Positions 30,831 through 40,169 of a stretch of DNA of 64,000 nt are shown here, in pieces. The notes beneath the pieces were generated by a model. The model did no database searches. It was not told the DNA's origin and saw nothing but the letters and a program-made list of their open reading frames with translations. Origin of the DNA: CAYPTY01 sp964413935 (lineage in GTDB: Bacteria; Bacteroidota; Rhodothermia; Balneolales; Balneolaceae); NCBI GenBank assembly GCA_964413935.1, contig CAYPTY010000016.1, positions 1 to 64,000 of the forward strand, written 5' to 3'. Position 1 is the stretch's first letter, and the number at the start of each line of letters is the position of its first letter. The position numbers and the translations under genes are program-made.

Positions 30831-32675
30831 ATGGAAGGATACCCAATCAACTTCAGCTGGCAATTTCCGACTCAGTCGAGAGCTGAAAATCTGTGGCCAC
30901 TTCTATCGAATCTGAATCTCCTCTTCAAATCACTTGGCTTCGCTCCGGTGAAACCCACTTCTCCGAATCGCGACCAAATTTCGAAAGTAAAACAACTCAC
31001 CACAAAGGGCTTTCTGAATTATGTGGTCTGGGAAGAGCTGCCCTATCACTGGGAGTATCCGGTCCGGCTGGGAACTTCCCGATCATATAAAATCGGCATT
31101 TTCAGGGATCTGAAATTTCGAATGGATTTAACCAATTTTGAGCAGGGGTCGATAATACAGCTAAAGATACTGGGAAACGCCCGTAACTCGTTCTCAAAAC
31201 ATTTAGTCGGGTTTTACATGACGAATATCCTCCGCCATAAGCTTCGCAAGACTATAGAGCATTTCGACAAGAGTCTGCAGCATGGTGTAGAACCCTACAG
31301 CGGCAACAAACCAAAAAACTTACCGGCCGGCAGTAAAAACCGGATCAGTGAAATTCAGGATGAACTGATCAAAAGAACACGGCGCCCAAGGGCTGTTAAA
31401 AAGCTGATTGAGTTCATCACTAAGGCCGAAAATTGGCAGCTCTATGCCATTCATCCGTATGAACTGGCTGAAGTCTGGGGCGAGAACAAATACGCTGTAC
31501 TCAATGTATTTCTGAATGCTGCGAAACTTGAACTGCTGGATTTTGGCTGGGATATCAAATGCCCTCGCTGCAAAAACCTGCAACAGCACATTCATAAACT
31601 GAGTGATCTTCATTCACCCGTCTACTGCAAAGAGTGCAAGCGAGAGCTGGATGTGGATTTCAATGATAATGTACATCTGGTATTTCGCCCGCATCCACTC
31701 ATCCGCAAACCCATTGAAAAAGTATTTGCCGTTGCTGATCCCCAGAGTAAGCGGGATGTACTTGTTCAGCAGTTCCTGAATATAGGGGATGTAAAATATC
31801 TGAAAGTTTACCTCGAAGAGGGAAGCTACCTCATTCGGCGTTCAGACAGTGACCAGATTGTTACGATGCACGTCGAAAACGGAGGCGTTGATACCATTAA
31901 TGTGATATTGACAGATGAGATTTCCGATGATGAGGAAATAACGGTTACAGAAGATCCCAACATCACCGTAACCAATAAAACCCATGAACCGGTAGTGCTC
32001 AGTATTGAGCGCTCAGGCTGGCAATCACGCATGATTCATGCTTCTGAAATTGTATCTCAGCATGATTTCAAGAGTTTGTATAACGAAGAGATATTCAAAG
32101 AAGGCCAGAATTTCAAAGCCGGCAACCTCACCATTTTGTTCACAGACCTGATGGACTCGACCAGTATTTACAAGGAACATGGTGAAGAGCTGGCCATCGG
32201 TCATGTGATGAGTCATTTTAAAATCATACAGCAGATTGTAGCAGAAGAGCGCGGATCCATTATAAAAACCATTGGTGATTCTGTGATGGCGGTATTCCGA
32301 AATCCGATGAATGCGGTGAAAGCCGTGCAGCGTATACAGGATATACTGAGTAATTCAACTTCACTCGGGGAATCTTTCAAACTCAAAGCAGGTATACACA
32401 TCGGAGACTGCACAGCCGTAAACCTGAATAACCGGGTAGATTATTTCGGAACTACGGTGAACATTGCCTCCCGACTGGTTGATTATGCCTCAGAAAGGGA
32501 AATTGTAGTTTCAGAAGATGTTTACTCGCATCCTGAGGTCAGAAGATTTCTGAATTCAAATAATGACAAACTCTTCGTTAAAGAAACCAATGCCAGCCTC
32601 AAGGGTTTCAAAGACGATGAGTTCCCTATCCGGCAAATCCGACTGGAAAAAACCAAGCTGCGGCTCGTGATTTGA
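30831..32675 (+). CDS. class III adenylate/guanylate cyclase with DUF5939-like N-terminal region
   Basis: A 614-residue soluble protein. The N-terminal part (about 1-150) resembles a START/SRPBCC-like fold with YPINFSWQFPTQSRAENLWP; a helical middle follows. A compact zinc-ribbon-like element lies at C244xxC247 and C266xxC269. The C-terminal cyclase domain (about 425-610) has LTILFTDLMDST with metal Asp439, IIKTIGDSVMAVF with Asp483, and DYFGTTVNIASRL with the Asn/Arg transition-state residues. Both metal aspartates being present indicates an active enzyme; the IIKTIGDS lysine favours ATP and cAMP. There is no transmembrane segment. The ATG at 30831 replaces an upstream TTG start. Confidence 0.87.
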   Translation: MEGYPINFSWQFPTQSRAENLWPLLSNLNLLFKSLGFAPVKPTSPNRDQISKVKQLTTKGFLNYVVWEELPYHWEYPVRLGTSRSYKIGIFRDLKFRMDLTNFEQGSIIQLKILGNARNSFSKHLVGFYMTNILRHKLRKTIEHFDKSLQHGVEPYSGNKPKNLPAGSKNRISEIQDELIKRTRRPRAVKKLIEFITKAENWQLYAIHPYELAEVWGENKYAVLNVFLNAAKLELLDFGWDIKCPRCKNLQQHIHKLSDLHSPVYCKECKRELDVDFNDNVHLVFRPHPLIRKPIEKVFAVADPQSKRDVLVQQFLNIGDVKYLKVYLEEGSYLIRRSDSDQIVTMHVENGGVDTINVILTDEISDDEEITVTEDPNITVTNKTHEPVVLSIERSGWQSRMIHASEIVSQHDFKSLYNEEIFKEGQNFKAGNLTILFTDLMDSTSIYKEHGEELAIGHVMSHFKIIQQIVAEERGSIIKTIGDSVMAVFRNPMNAVKAVQRIQDILSNSTSLGESFKLKAGIHIGDCTAVNLNNRVDYFGTTVNIASRLVDYASEREIVVSEDVYSHPEVRRFLNSNNDKLFVKETNASLKGFKDDEFPIRQIRLEKTKLRLVI

Positions 32676-32789
32676 TTCCCATCTCCGGGTTGGCCGTTGA
32701 AGCGCTGATACTATGCTTTAAAACTTCTATACTTCAGGCAGTTAAAACCCTCCGGATACCTGCGATAATAACAGAAAGAATCCGGACAG

Positions 32790-34889
32790 GTGAACACCCA
32801 AAAATTACCCCATACAATCTATACTGGTGAAACTGGTTTGAATCAAAACCTGCTGCATAAAGAGCAAAGCCCTTATCTGCTACAGCATGCTGAGAACCCC
32901 GTGCACTGGCATGCCTGGAATGAGGAAGCTTTTCAAAAGGCAAAAAATGAGAATAAGCCCGTTTTTCTGTCCATAGGCTATGCTACCTGCCATTGGTGCC
33001 ATGTGATGGCGCATGAAAGTTTTGAAGACGAAGAGATCGCGGGCCTGATGAACGATGCCTTTGTCAATATCAAGGTGGACCGTGAAGAACGGCCGGATAT
33101 TGACAACACCTACATGACGGTATGCCAGATGGTAACCGGGCACGGGGGATGGCCCTTAACCATCATCATGACGCCAGATAAAAAACCCTTTTTTGCAGCC
33201 ACCTACATCCCTAAGGATTCCCACTTTGAGCGTATTGGGATGCGACAACTGATCCCGGCTATTGAACACCACTGGAAAAATGAATACAGCAGTATTGAAA
33301 AAGCGGTAGAAAGTATAAGCGAGGGATACAAACTCCAGCAGCAGTTTGTCAAAACAGATCAATTGGGTTCTGAGGTTATCAACAGAGCGGTTGATGATTT
33401 TCGCACCCATTATGATGAGGAATACGGTGGCTTCGGAAGTGCTCCTAAATTCCCGACTCCTCATAATCTCAGCTTTCTGCTTCGCCACGCTTTTTTGAAC
33501 AAGGATGAGGAAACCCTCCATATGGTGACCAAAACACTCAAAATGATGCGTTTTGGTGGGCTTTTTGATCAGATTGGCTATGGTTTTCATCGCTATTCCA
33601 CTGATCAGGAATGGATTTTACCTCACTTCGAAAAAATGCTGTATGACCAGGCATTACTGATGCGGGCATACACTGATGCCTATCAATACACCGGAGAATT
33701 ACTGTTTAAGCAGACCGTTTACGAAATCTCCGAATACGTTCAACGGGATCTTTATAATGGGGATGGAGGCTATTACTCTGCAGAGGATGCTGACAGTGAA
33801 GGTGTTGAAGGTAAATTTTACACCTGGACTTATGAGGAACTGAAGGAAATTTTGAGTCCCGCTGAGTTCGCCATTTTCATGGATGAATACCACATCCGAA
33901 AGGAAGGAAACTTCAAGGATGAATCAACCCGTAAATTGAATGGTACAAATATCCTTTACCTGAAATCACCCGATTTCCTCATGGATCCACGGCTACTTGA
34001 AATCCGGGAGAAGCTGCAAAAGCACAGGGGAAACAGGGTTCGTCCCCTGCTGGATGATAAAATCCTGACCGACTGGAATGCCTTGATGATTTCCGCCTAT
34101 GCGCGTGCTGCCTTCGTGTTTGATGACGATAGTTTTCTGAAATTGGCCCGCAAAGGAATATCCTTTATTGAGAACCATCTGGTATCCAATTCAAGGTTAC
34201 TGCATCGCTACCGCAATGGTGAGGCCGGAATTCAAGCCTTTGCGGATGACTACGCCTTCCTGATCCAGGCACTCATAGAATGTTATGAGAGTACTTTCGA
34301 AAGCGAATATCTGACGAAGGCCATATTCTGGAAAAACGAATTCATAAAACAACTCTGGGATGAAGATGAGGGTGCTTTCTTCTTCAGCCGGGTTACAGAT
34401 TCAGATTCTATGGGTTCACAGAAACTGATCTATGATGGGGCTATTCCCTCCGCCAATTCTGTGGCCATGCTGAACCTACTGAAGCTTCATAAATTTACCG
34501 GCAATGCAGACTACGCCAACCGGGCGGATGAGATGATAAAGCTGTTTGGTTCAAACCTCAGTAAACACGGCTCACATCATGCACAGGCTATGCAGGCTCT
34601 TCAGTTTTCTCTCAGGCCTTCGCAGGAAATTGTTTTGGCTGAAGCGGATAAAGGTGAGGATATCAAGGCTTTTGTGGATGAGATCCGGAAACGATACCTG
34701 CCCAATGCCATTGTAATGAGGCACCCTGCAGAAGGTTATGATCTCATTTACGAATTCTCCGACTTCATAAAACAGAAAAAGCCGCGGAATAACCAAACCA
34801 CGGCTTTTGTATGTGAAGATTTTTCATGCAAACATCCGGTAAATACAAGTGCTGATTTCAGCCGTATTCTGGATCAGATTTCAGGCTGA
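32790..34889 (+). CDS. thioredoxin-domain/six-hairpin protein (YyaL, DUF255)
   Basis: A 699-residue protein (683 if the TTG at 32838 is used) of the YyaL/SPATA20 family. The N-terminal thioredoxin-like DUF255 domain begins KEQSPYLLQHAENPVHWHAW and carries the family's IGYATCHWCHVMAHESFED and VDREERPDID. The remainder is an alpha/alpha toroid as in glycoside hydrolases, with PKFPTPHNL, GLFDQIGYGFHRYSTD and DDKILTDWNALMISAYARA. The biochemical role is unknown. No ATG is available near the start: GTG at 32790 is reported, and TTG at 32838 gives the more usual N terminus. A terminator for the convergent gene lies within its last 100 bases. Confidence 0.88.
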   Translation: MNTQKLPHTIYTGETGLNQNLLHKEQSPYLLQHAENPVHWHAWNEEAFQKAKNENKPVFLSIGYATCHWCHVMAHESFEDEEIAGLMNDAFVNIKVDREERPDIDNTYMTVCQMVTGHGGWPLTIIMTPDKKPFFAATYIPKDSHFERIGMRQLIPAIEHHWKNEYSSIEKAVESISEGYKLQQQFVKTDQLGSEVINRAVDDFRTHYDEEYGGFGSAPKFPTPHNLSFLLRHAFLNKDEETLHMVTKTLKMMRFGGLFDQIGYGFHRYSTDQEWILPHFEKMLYDQALLMRAYTDAYQYTGELLFKQTVYEISEYVQRDLYNGDGGYYSAEDADSEGVEGKFYTWTYEELKEILSPAEFAIFMDEYHIRKEGNFKDESTRKLNGTNILYLKSPDFLMDPRLLEIREKLQKHRGNRVRPLLDDKILTDWNALMISAYARAAFVFDDDSFLKLARKGISFIENHLVSNSRLLHRYRNGEAGIQAFADDYAFLIQALIECYESTFESEYLTKAIFWKNEFIKQLWDEDEGAFFFSRVTDSDSMGSQKLIYDGAIPSANSVAMLNLLKLHKFTGNADYANRADEMIKLFGSNLSKHGSHHAQAMQALQFSLRPSQEIVLAEADKGEDIKAFVDEIRKRYLPNAIVMRHPAEGYDLIYEFSDFIKQKKPRNNQTTAFVCEDFSCKHPVNTSADFSRILDQISG
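34776..34808 (-). terminator. terminator of the DUF4412 gene inside the convergent ORF
   Basis: AAAAGCCG (34777-34784) and CGGCTTTT (34801-34808) form a perfect 8-bp inverted repeat with a 16-base interior. On the minus strand it ends in TTTTT (34780-34776) and lies 82 bases past the DUF4412 stop. The plus strand also has TTTT after the stem. The element is embedded in codons near the end of the YyaL-type gene. Confidence 0.6.
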
Positions 34890-35645
34890 TCAGTTTTTCT
34901 GCATCATCAGCTGGAACATAAAATCGCTGAAACCCATAATGTTTACACCTTGCGGGATTTCAACCATTGCCTTTGCAACACTGCTTTCCTGAAGGTTCAT
35001 CACCTCCATCACCACATTTCGTTGTTTCTTTTTTGCATCGTATGCTTCAATCAGCAGCGGAAAAGATTTGCCCTTGAATATGGTTTCCTGTGATGTTCTG
35101 AAGGCGCGATCCATATTGGGGTCCAAACCACTCCAGGAATCGGTGAGGATGCCCCAGTTAATATCTACGTTTGGGGTTAGCCAGATGGCCAGATAATTAT
35201 CGCTCTCATCATCCTCTACAATCAGTTCTGTAGTCTCCATACCTAAAATTGTACGTGTACGATCGGTGAAGCGATAATCAACTGATGATGCATCCGATGT
35301 GGATTTTTCTTTCGACTCAAACTGTTCGGCCATACTGATCAGGTTTTGAATGTCCTGCTTGGTAACCTGCAGTGCAGAGGATTCGCCCGTAAGCAGAATG
35401 AAGTCCTTTTTGTCGTTGCGGATCAGTAATCCCTCAGCATTCATTGAAGAGGCCAGATTTACCTGATTATCTCCCTGCAGCATGATGCGCTGGGGAGTTA
35501 CATACATGTTTACCAGATTTTCCTCAACCTTACCTCCATCCTCCGAATAAACTTTCATGGTAATCTGTCCCTGGAACTGAGCTTTGGCCTGCATGGATGT
35601 GATAACAAGCAGACAAATCGTGAATGTATATTTAAGTAGCTTCAT
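34890..35645 (-). CDS. DUF4412 domain exported protein
   Basis: A 251-residue protein with a signal peptide (MKLLKYTFTICLLVITSMQ then AKA-Q cleavage). The mature part matches the DUF4412 pattern of Bacteroidota: a beta-rich fold starting FQGQITMKVYSEDG, MYVTPQRIMLQGDN, NDKKDFILLTGE, RTILGMETTELIVEDDE, and WLTPNVDINWGIL. No catalytic residues are apparent; the family may bind hydrophobic ligands in the periplasm. It lies 64 bases after mnmA on the same strand. Confidence 0.8.
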   Translation of the reverse strand: MKLLKYTFTICLLVITSMQAKAQFQGQITMKVYSEDGGKVEENLVNMYVTPQRIMLQGDNQVNLASSMNAEGLLIRNDKKDFILLTGESSALQVTKQDIQNLISMAEQFESKEKSTSDASSVDYRFTDRTRTILGMETTELIVEDDESDNYLAIWLTPNVDINWGILTDSWSGLDPNMDRAFRTSQETIFKGKSFPLLIEAYDAKKKQRNVVMEVMNLQESSVAKAMVEIPQGVNIMGFSDFMFQLMMQKN

Positions 35646-35709
35646 AATTGATCATTGATGTTCTGATATTCCAAGAGTAAACGGTTGACTTCTCCCCTTG
35701 TTACGGGAA

Positions 35710-36837
35710 TTATCCTACCAAGTCTTCAACTTCCACATTCACTTTGTGGATCCATCCCCCGGCTACAAGATCATTGCCTTCATAACACACTACCGCCTGT
35801 CCCGGGGTTATGGCTTCCCGGCCGGCCGGAAAATGTACTTCAATTTCATCATCTCCGAGTTGACGAATGGTACCATAGGCGCCCTCGTCGTTATAGCGGA
35901 TAGCACCTACAATCTCCATTTCCCCTTCCGGAATACGCTCATATTTGGAGAGATTAATTTCCTTAGCCCTCAGGGTTGTACTGATCAGATCTTCTTTGGT
36001 GCCAACGGTGACCTTATTGCGGATCGGATCAATATGCGTCACATAAACGGGTTCGCCCATTGCCAGATTCAGGCCACGTCGTTGCCCGATGGTAAAGAAT
36101 GGGTAGCCTTCGTGTTCGCCAAGTATGTTCCCGTCTTTATCAACAAAGGTACCGCCTTTCAGCCTGTCTTCCAGTCCCTCAACCCGGTCTTTAATAAATC
36201 TTCGGTAATTATCATCCGGCACAAAGCAGATTTCATAGGAATCGGGCTTATTCGCCACATTTAACAAGCCATATTCTTCAGCAAAAGCCCGGATTTCTGT
36301 TTTCCGGTAGGAACCGAGTGGAAAAATGGTACGGGCTAAATGTTCCTGTTTCACTCCCCACAAGGCATATGACTGGTCTTTTTTCTTGTCGCGTCCTCTT
36401 GAAATTACATAACGGCCGTTTTCTTCTCTTATGTTGGCATAGTGGCCGGTGGCAATGTAATCACAGCCCAGGTTGTCCGCTCTTCTCAATAAGGCTGCCC
36501 ATTTGATGTGGGTATTGCAAAGTACGCAGGGATTTGGGGTGCGCCCGTCAAGGTAGTCGCCTACAAAACGATCGATAACCCAATCGCCAAATTCATCCCG
36601 AATATCAACGATAAAATGCTTAAAGCCGTGTTTTACGGCTATTTCCCTAGCATCGTTCATGGACTCAACAGTGCAGCACCCGGTTTCTTTGCCGGAGTTA
36701 CCGCCACTTCGGTGGTAGTCCCATGTTTTCATAGTAATGCCGATTACTTCATAACCTTGCTCATGAAGCATCACAGCAGCAACGGATGAATCAACACCGC
36801 CACTCATGGCTACTAAAACTCTTCCTTTTTTACTCAT
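35710..36837 (-). CDS. mnmA: tRNA-specific 2-thiouridylase
   Basis: A 375-residue enzyme making s2U34 in tRNA-Lys, -Glu and -Gln. AMSGGVDSSVAAVMLHEQGYEVIGITMK is the PP-loop ATP site. NPCVLCNTHIKW provides the nucleophilic Cys and DSYEICFVPD the second catalytic Cys. FTIGQRRGLNLAMGEPVYVT and the C-terminal beta-barrel follow. All expected elements are present. The gene precedes DUF4412 and follows the HNH gene on the minus strand. Confidence 0.96.
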   Translation of the reverse strand: MSKKGRVLVAMSGGVDSSVAAVMLHEQGYEVIGITMKTWDYHRSGGNSGKETGCCTVESMNDAREIAVKHGFKHFIVDIRDEFGDWVIDRFVGDYLDGRTPNPCVLCNTHIKWAALLRRADNLGCDYIATGHYANIREENGRYVISRGRDKKKDQSYALWGVKQEHLARTIFPLGSYRKTEIRAFAEEYGLLNVANKPDSYEICFVPDDNYRRFIKDRVEGLEDRLKGGTFVDKDGNILGEHEGYPFFTIGQRRGLNLAMGEPVYVTHIDPIRNKVTVGTKEDLISTTLRAKEINLSKYERIPEGEMEIVGAIRYNDEGAYGTIRQLGDDEIEVHFPAGREAITPGQAVVCYEGNDLVAGGWIHKVNVEVEDLVG

Positions 36838-36918
36838 GCGGGGAAAACAGCTAATAATTACTCAAAGTTCTGAGCATGGAAAGATAAAGCTTTTCGGGAA
36901 GAATTATTGTGCCAATGA

Positions 36919-37419
36919 TCAGGTCATGTAGAGATAAGGCTTCCAGTGATCCTGAATGCCTCCCATGACATCACGGAAGAAGGTAATCGGAATTGGGCGA
37001 TAAGGCTTTTTTCTGAGAGGCATTCGGGCCTCATCAGGTGTTTTATTTCCCTTTTTCACGTTGCACTTATTGCAAGCAGTGGTGAGGTTTTCCCAGGTAT
37101 CTTTACCATTTCTGCTTTTTGGAAGCACATGGTCAATGGTCAGGTCAGATTTTGAACCGCAGTATTGACAGGTAAAGTTATCCCTCCTCATGATATTCCG
37201 TCGGGACAGAACAATTTTAGTATAAGGCAGCCGAATATACTTTCTGAGCCTGATTACGGATGGGTATGCATATTCCTGAGAGATGGTATGCAGTTTCAAC
37301 CTGGGATGGTCATGCAGCATCTCAGCCTTCTCAAGAAAAATCAATTTAATAGATCTCTGCACCGAGCAAATGCTAAGGGGCTGGTAGTCTTGGTTTAACA
37401 CCAATACTTGTGCGGTCAT
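36919..37419 (-). CDS. HNH endonuclease domain protein
   Basis: A 166-residue protein. The N-terminal part, VLVLNQDYQPLSICSVQRSIKLI, is shared by a broadly conserved bacterial HNH family. The HNH fold has FTCQYCGSKSDLTIDHVLPKSRNGKD and LTTACNKCNVKKGNKTPDEA: two CxxC pairs for a structural zinc, the DHVLP catalytic His and an Asn in the middle. The isolated, chromosomal setting suggests a housekeeping or genome-maintenance nuclease rather than part of a restriction system or intron. Its target is unknown. Confidence 0.88.
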   Translation of the reverse strand: MTAQVLVLNQDYQPLSICSVQRSIKLIFLEKAEMLHDHPRLKLHTISQEYAYPSVIRLRKYIRLPYTKIVLSRRNIMRRDNFTCQYCGSKSDLTIDHVLPKSRNGKDTWENLTTACNKCNVKKGNKTPDEARMPLRKKPYRPIPITFFRDVMGGIQDHWKPYLYMT

Positions 37420-37558
37420 AGCTGTTTTCCTGTAGTGATCGTTAAGGTTATATACCTTCTTTCGGCGGAGATACTTGCAGAATCAATTAGATTGAAAATA
37501 AACATCGGTGTGCACCAAAAACAGGCACCACACATTATGTTATTTTTAAACTTTAAAT

Positions 37559-38692
37559 TCAAATGTCGAAGATTTTCAGAAAGTCTGACCCGATTTCAGG
37601 ATTGATGGAAACTGCCAGGATAATAGATACGATCAAACCTATTAAAGCATAACTCGCATCCTTTATAATGAAACGAAAAGCTGTAGTAGTTGTATTGCCT
37701 GAACTATCGCCTTTTCCACTTCCATCCGTGATACTTCTGGCCAGTTCCCTACCTCCCAGCAGCCCAATAAATACCCAGGTAGTACTCATTGGTATGGCAC
37801 TCTGGAATTTGAAATAATAGAGGATGAGTGCATACACAAAATCAATGACGGTAGCAGACCGTACCTCGGTAACCATTGATTTTTCGGTTACAATAGATTG
37901 TATTCGATCGCCCTTCAGATAAAAGAGTAAACCCAGACCGAAAAAGATGTACAGTGCAAAACCGGCAAATTCAGCAAATGAGAGGGACCGTGGCAGATAA
38001 ACCGCAATATTAGCCGCATCCTGCATGAGCCATGCCGCCCAAAGTGCACCTGAAGTAATCCACTGAAAAACCACCCAGATGGGATGCGCCTCGCCTTTAA
38101 AGAACTTTCTGAAAATACCGGAAAGTGCGATCCACACGATCACAGCAGAAATGAAGGCTACAAAGTAACCGGATAAACTTTTCTGTAAAACATCGCCAAT
38201 GGCGCCGGAGCTGGCAGAAAATGAACTCAGCAGCAAAAAGGTGGTGGATACCGGCATCCTCATCCGTGTGAGTACAAGCAGAAAGATCGGAGCAGCTACC
38301 TGAAGAAAGGTAAATTCAGTGGGACTCTGGTCAAAACCCTTGGTGGTGAGACGCTGGTAGGATACATCACCATCATAGGTATACCAGCTGAATCCAACGG
38401 TAATCAGAAAAATGCCTCCCATATACAGCCATAAATACCACCATTTACGATGGCTGTTTGAGGCAATGAAAGTACCAATGGTCTGAATACTGTCGTTTGC
38501 GATCGCTGAGTAGCCGGCCAGTGCAAAACCAACCCACATCGCAATGCGGGCATGTTCGAAGGTTGCCCCCGCAACAAAGAAGCAGATAGCAATAGCGCCG
38601 ATGAATATTCTTTCTTCCCTGACAAGGTTATAGAGTGCGGAGGGAAGAAGTTGTTCTAAGAATGTTTGTGATTCAGAATCCGTAGATGACAT
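37559..38692 (-). CDS. divergent PiT-type transporter
   Basis: A 377-residue polytopic membrane protein with roughly ten helices. Two internally repeated PiT-like signatures are visible: IANDSIQTIGTF (about 64-75) with MPVSTT (146-151), and MQDAANIAVYLP (223-234) with IPMSTT (300-305). Phosphate transporters of the PiT family carry GANDVANxxGT and PxSTTH in each half, so the duplicated arrangement is the same, but sequence drift is large and the signature His is absent from both PxSTT motifs. Phosphate, sulfate or another oxyanion could be the substrate. It is divergent from gdhA; a perfect 16-bp palindrome lies in the 168-base gap. Confidence 0.72.
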   Translation of the reverse strand: MSSTDSESQTFLEQLLPSALYNLVREERIFIGAIAICFFVAGATFEHARIAMWVGFALAGYSAIANDSIQTIGTFIASNSHRKWWYLWLYMGGIFLITVGFSWYTYDGDVSYQRLTTKGFDQSPTEFTFLQVAAPIFLLVLTRMRMPVSTTFLLLSSFSASSGAIGDVLQKSLSGYFVAFISAVIVWIALSGIFRKFFKGEAHPIWVVFQWITSGALWAAWLMQDAANIAVYLPRSLSFAEFAGFALYIFFGLGLLFYLKGDRIQSIVTEKSMVTEVRSATVIDFVYALILYYFKFQSAIPMSTTWVFIGLLGGRELARSITDGSGKGDSSGNTTTTAFRFIIKDASYALIGLIVSIILAVSINPEIGSDFLKIFDI

Positions 38693-38738
38693 TTATACGA
38701 TGTAGGCAAGGCTTTTATTTGGTGTGGAGTGTAATGAA

Positions 38739-38754
38739 ACTATGTTAACATAGT
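38739..38754 (+). promoter_or_regulatory. 16-bp perfect palindrome between the PiT-like gene and gdhA
   Basis: ACTATGTTAACATAGT reads the same on both strands. It lies 47 bases upstream of the transporter start and 107 bases upstream of the gdhA start, in a divergent promoter region, and so is a good candidate operator for a dimeric regulator. The GTTAAC core resembles, but is not identical to, the tetR-fadE operator. Confidence 0.5.
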
Positions 38755-38860
38755 ATTATGAAGCAACAGGCAACCAATGTGGATCCCTAAATAAAAAACG
38801 GCATTAGTTTACGAACTCCTTATATTTGTTGCCGCAATTATCCAAGACCAAAATCACTTT

Positions 38861-40168
38861 ATGCCTTACAATCGTGATATGTATACCACCGGTTTTTACA
38901 AGGAACCGGCTCCACATTTTGAAGGGGAATCCCCTTTCCAGTCAATGATGGAAAGATTCCGTTTTGCTGCAGAACTTTTGGAACTTGATGAAGGTATGTT
39001 TCAATACCTGGCCAGTCCTGAAAAAGTAGTAATGGTTTCTGTACCGGTAGTAATGGATAGCGGAAAAATTAATGTTTTTGAGGGATATCGCGTTATTCAC
39101 GACTCTGTACTGGGTCCATCAAAAGGCGGCCTTCGTTATTCTCCGGATGTAACGCTGGATGAAGTCAAAGCCCTTGCAGCCTGGATGACATGGAAGTGCG
39201 CTATTGTGAATGTACCATTTGGGGGTGCTAAGGGTGGTATTCGGGTTAATCCGAAATCTCTTTCAGCCACTGAGCTTGAGCGTTTAACTAGGCGGTATAC
39301 CTCCAACATGCTGGAAGTTTTTGGTCCTGACCGCGACATACCTGCTCCGGATATGAATACCAATGAGCAGATCATGGCCTGGATTATGGATACCTACAGT
39401 ATGCATAATAAGAAGACGGAAAAAGCGGTGGTAACCGGTAAGCCCATTATCCTTGGGGGCTCTCAGGGAAGACGTGAAGCTACCGGACGGGGCGTCATCA
39501 CTGTAACTGTAGCAGCACTTAATAAACTGGGTTTATCGCCAAGTAAGTCGACGGTGGTGGTCCAGGGATTCGGCAATGTGGGATCTATTTCTGCCAAACT
39601 GATTTATGAGCAGGGTGCCAAGGTTATTGGAATCAGTGATATCACTGGTGGTTACTTTAACAAAGATGGCATCGACATACCAAAAGCCATTCAGCATTAT
39701 GTATCCAATGGAAATTCGCTGGAAGGTTTTGATGGAGCCCAACAAATTTCAAATGAAGAACTGCTGGAACTGGAGTGCGATGTGCTTATCCCTGCAGCCA
39801 AGGAAGACCAGATCAGCAAATTGAATGCTGCGAATATCAAAGCCCGAATAATTTCAGAAGGTGCCAACGGCCCGGTAACCGCTAATGCGGATCGAATCCT
39901 GGACGATAAGGGTATTATGATTATCCCGGACATTCTTGCGAATGCCGGCGGTGTTACCGTTTCCTATTTCGAATGGGTGCAAGACCGGCAAGGTTATTTC
40001 TGGACCGAGGAACGCGTTAACCGCAGGTTAAACCGGATGATGCGGGAAGCTTTTGATAACATGTTTAAAGTCAGCGAAGAATATAATATTACCCTGCGAC
40101 AGGCAGCCTACGTTTACGCTATACGAAGAGTGGCTGACACCCTGTTGCTTCGCGGGATCTATGCCTGA
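38861..40168 (+). CDS. gdhA: glutamate dehydrogenase family (Glu/Leu/Phe/Val dehydrogenase)
   Basis: A 435-residue enzyme interconverting glutamate and 2-oxoglutarate plus ammonia. GPSKGGLRYSPDV and PFGGAKGGIRVNP hold the substrate Lys residues, PAPDMNTNEQIMAWIMDTY the catalytic Asp, and VVQGFGNVGSISAKL the Rossmann motif. VQGFGNVG followed by an acidic residue pattern is usual in NAD-linked forms, but coenzyme use is not certain. Length suits hexameric GDH-I. A TAnnTTTG-type -10 (TATATTTG at 38821) identical to that of the tRNA promoter lies upstream, without a good -35. Its stop overlaps or abuts the start of the next gene. Confidence 0.93.
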   Translation: MPYNRDMYTTGFYKEPAPHFEGESPFQSMMERFRFAAELLELDEGMFQYLASPEKVVMVSVPVVMDSGKINVFEGYRVIHDSVLGPSKGGLRYSPDVTLDEVKALAAWMTWKCAIVNVPFGGAKGGIRVNPKSLSATELERLTRRYTSNMLEVFGPDRDIPAPDMNTNEQIMAWIMDTYSMHNKKTEKAVVTGKPIILGGSQGRREATGRGVITVTVAALNKLGLSPSKSTVVVQGFGNVGSISAKLIYEQGAKVIGISDITGGYFNKDGIDIPKAIQHYVSNGNSLEGFDGAQQISNEELLELECDVLIPAAKEDQISKLNAANIKARIISEGANGPVTANADRILDDKGIMIIPDILANAGGVTVSYFEWVQDRQGYFWTEERVNRRLNRMMREAFDNMFKVSEEYNITLRQAAYVYAIRRVADTLLLRGIYA

Positions 40169-40169
40169 T

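Noticed and set aside
36919..37419. HNH gene as part of a restriction system or group II intron
   Set aside because: No methyltransferase, reverse transcriptase or mobile ends nearby; neighbours are housekeeping genes and the N terminus matches a stand-alone HNH family.
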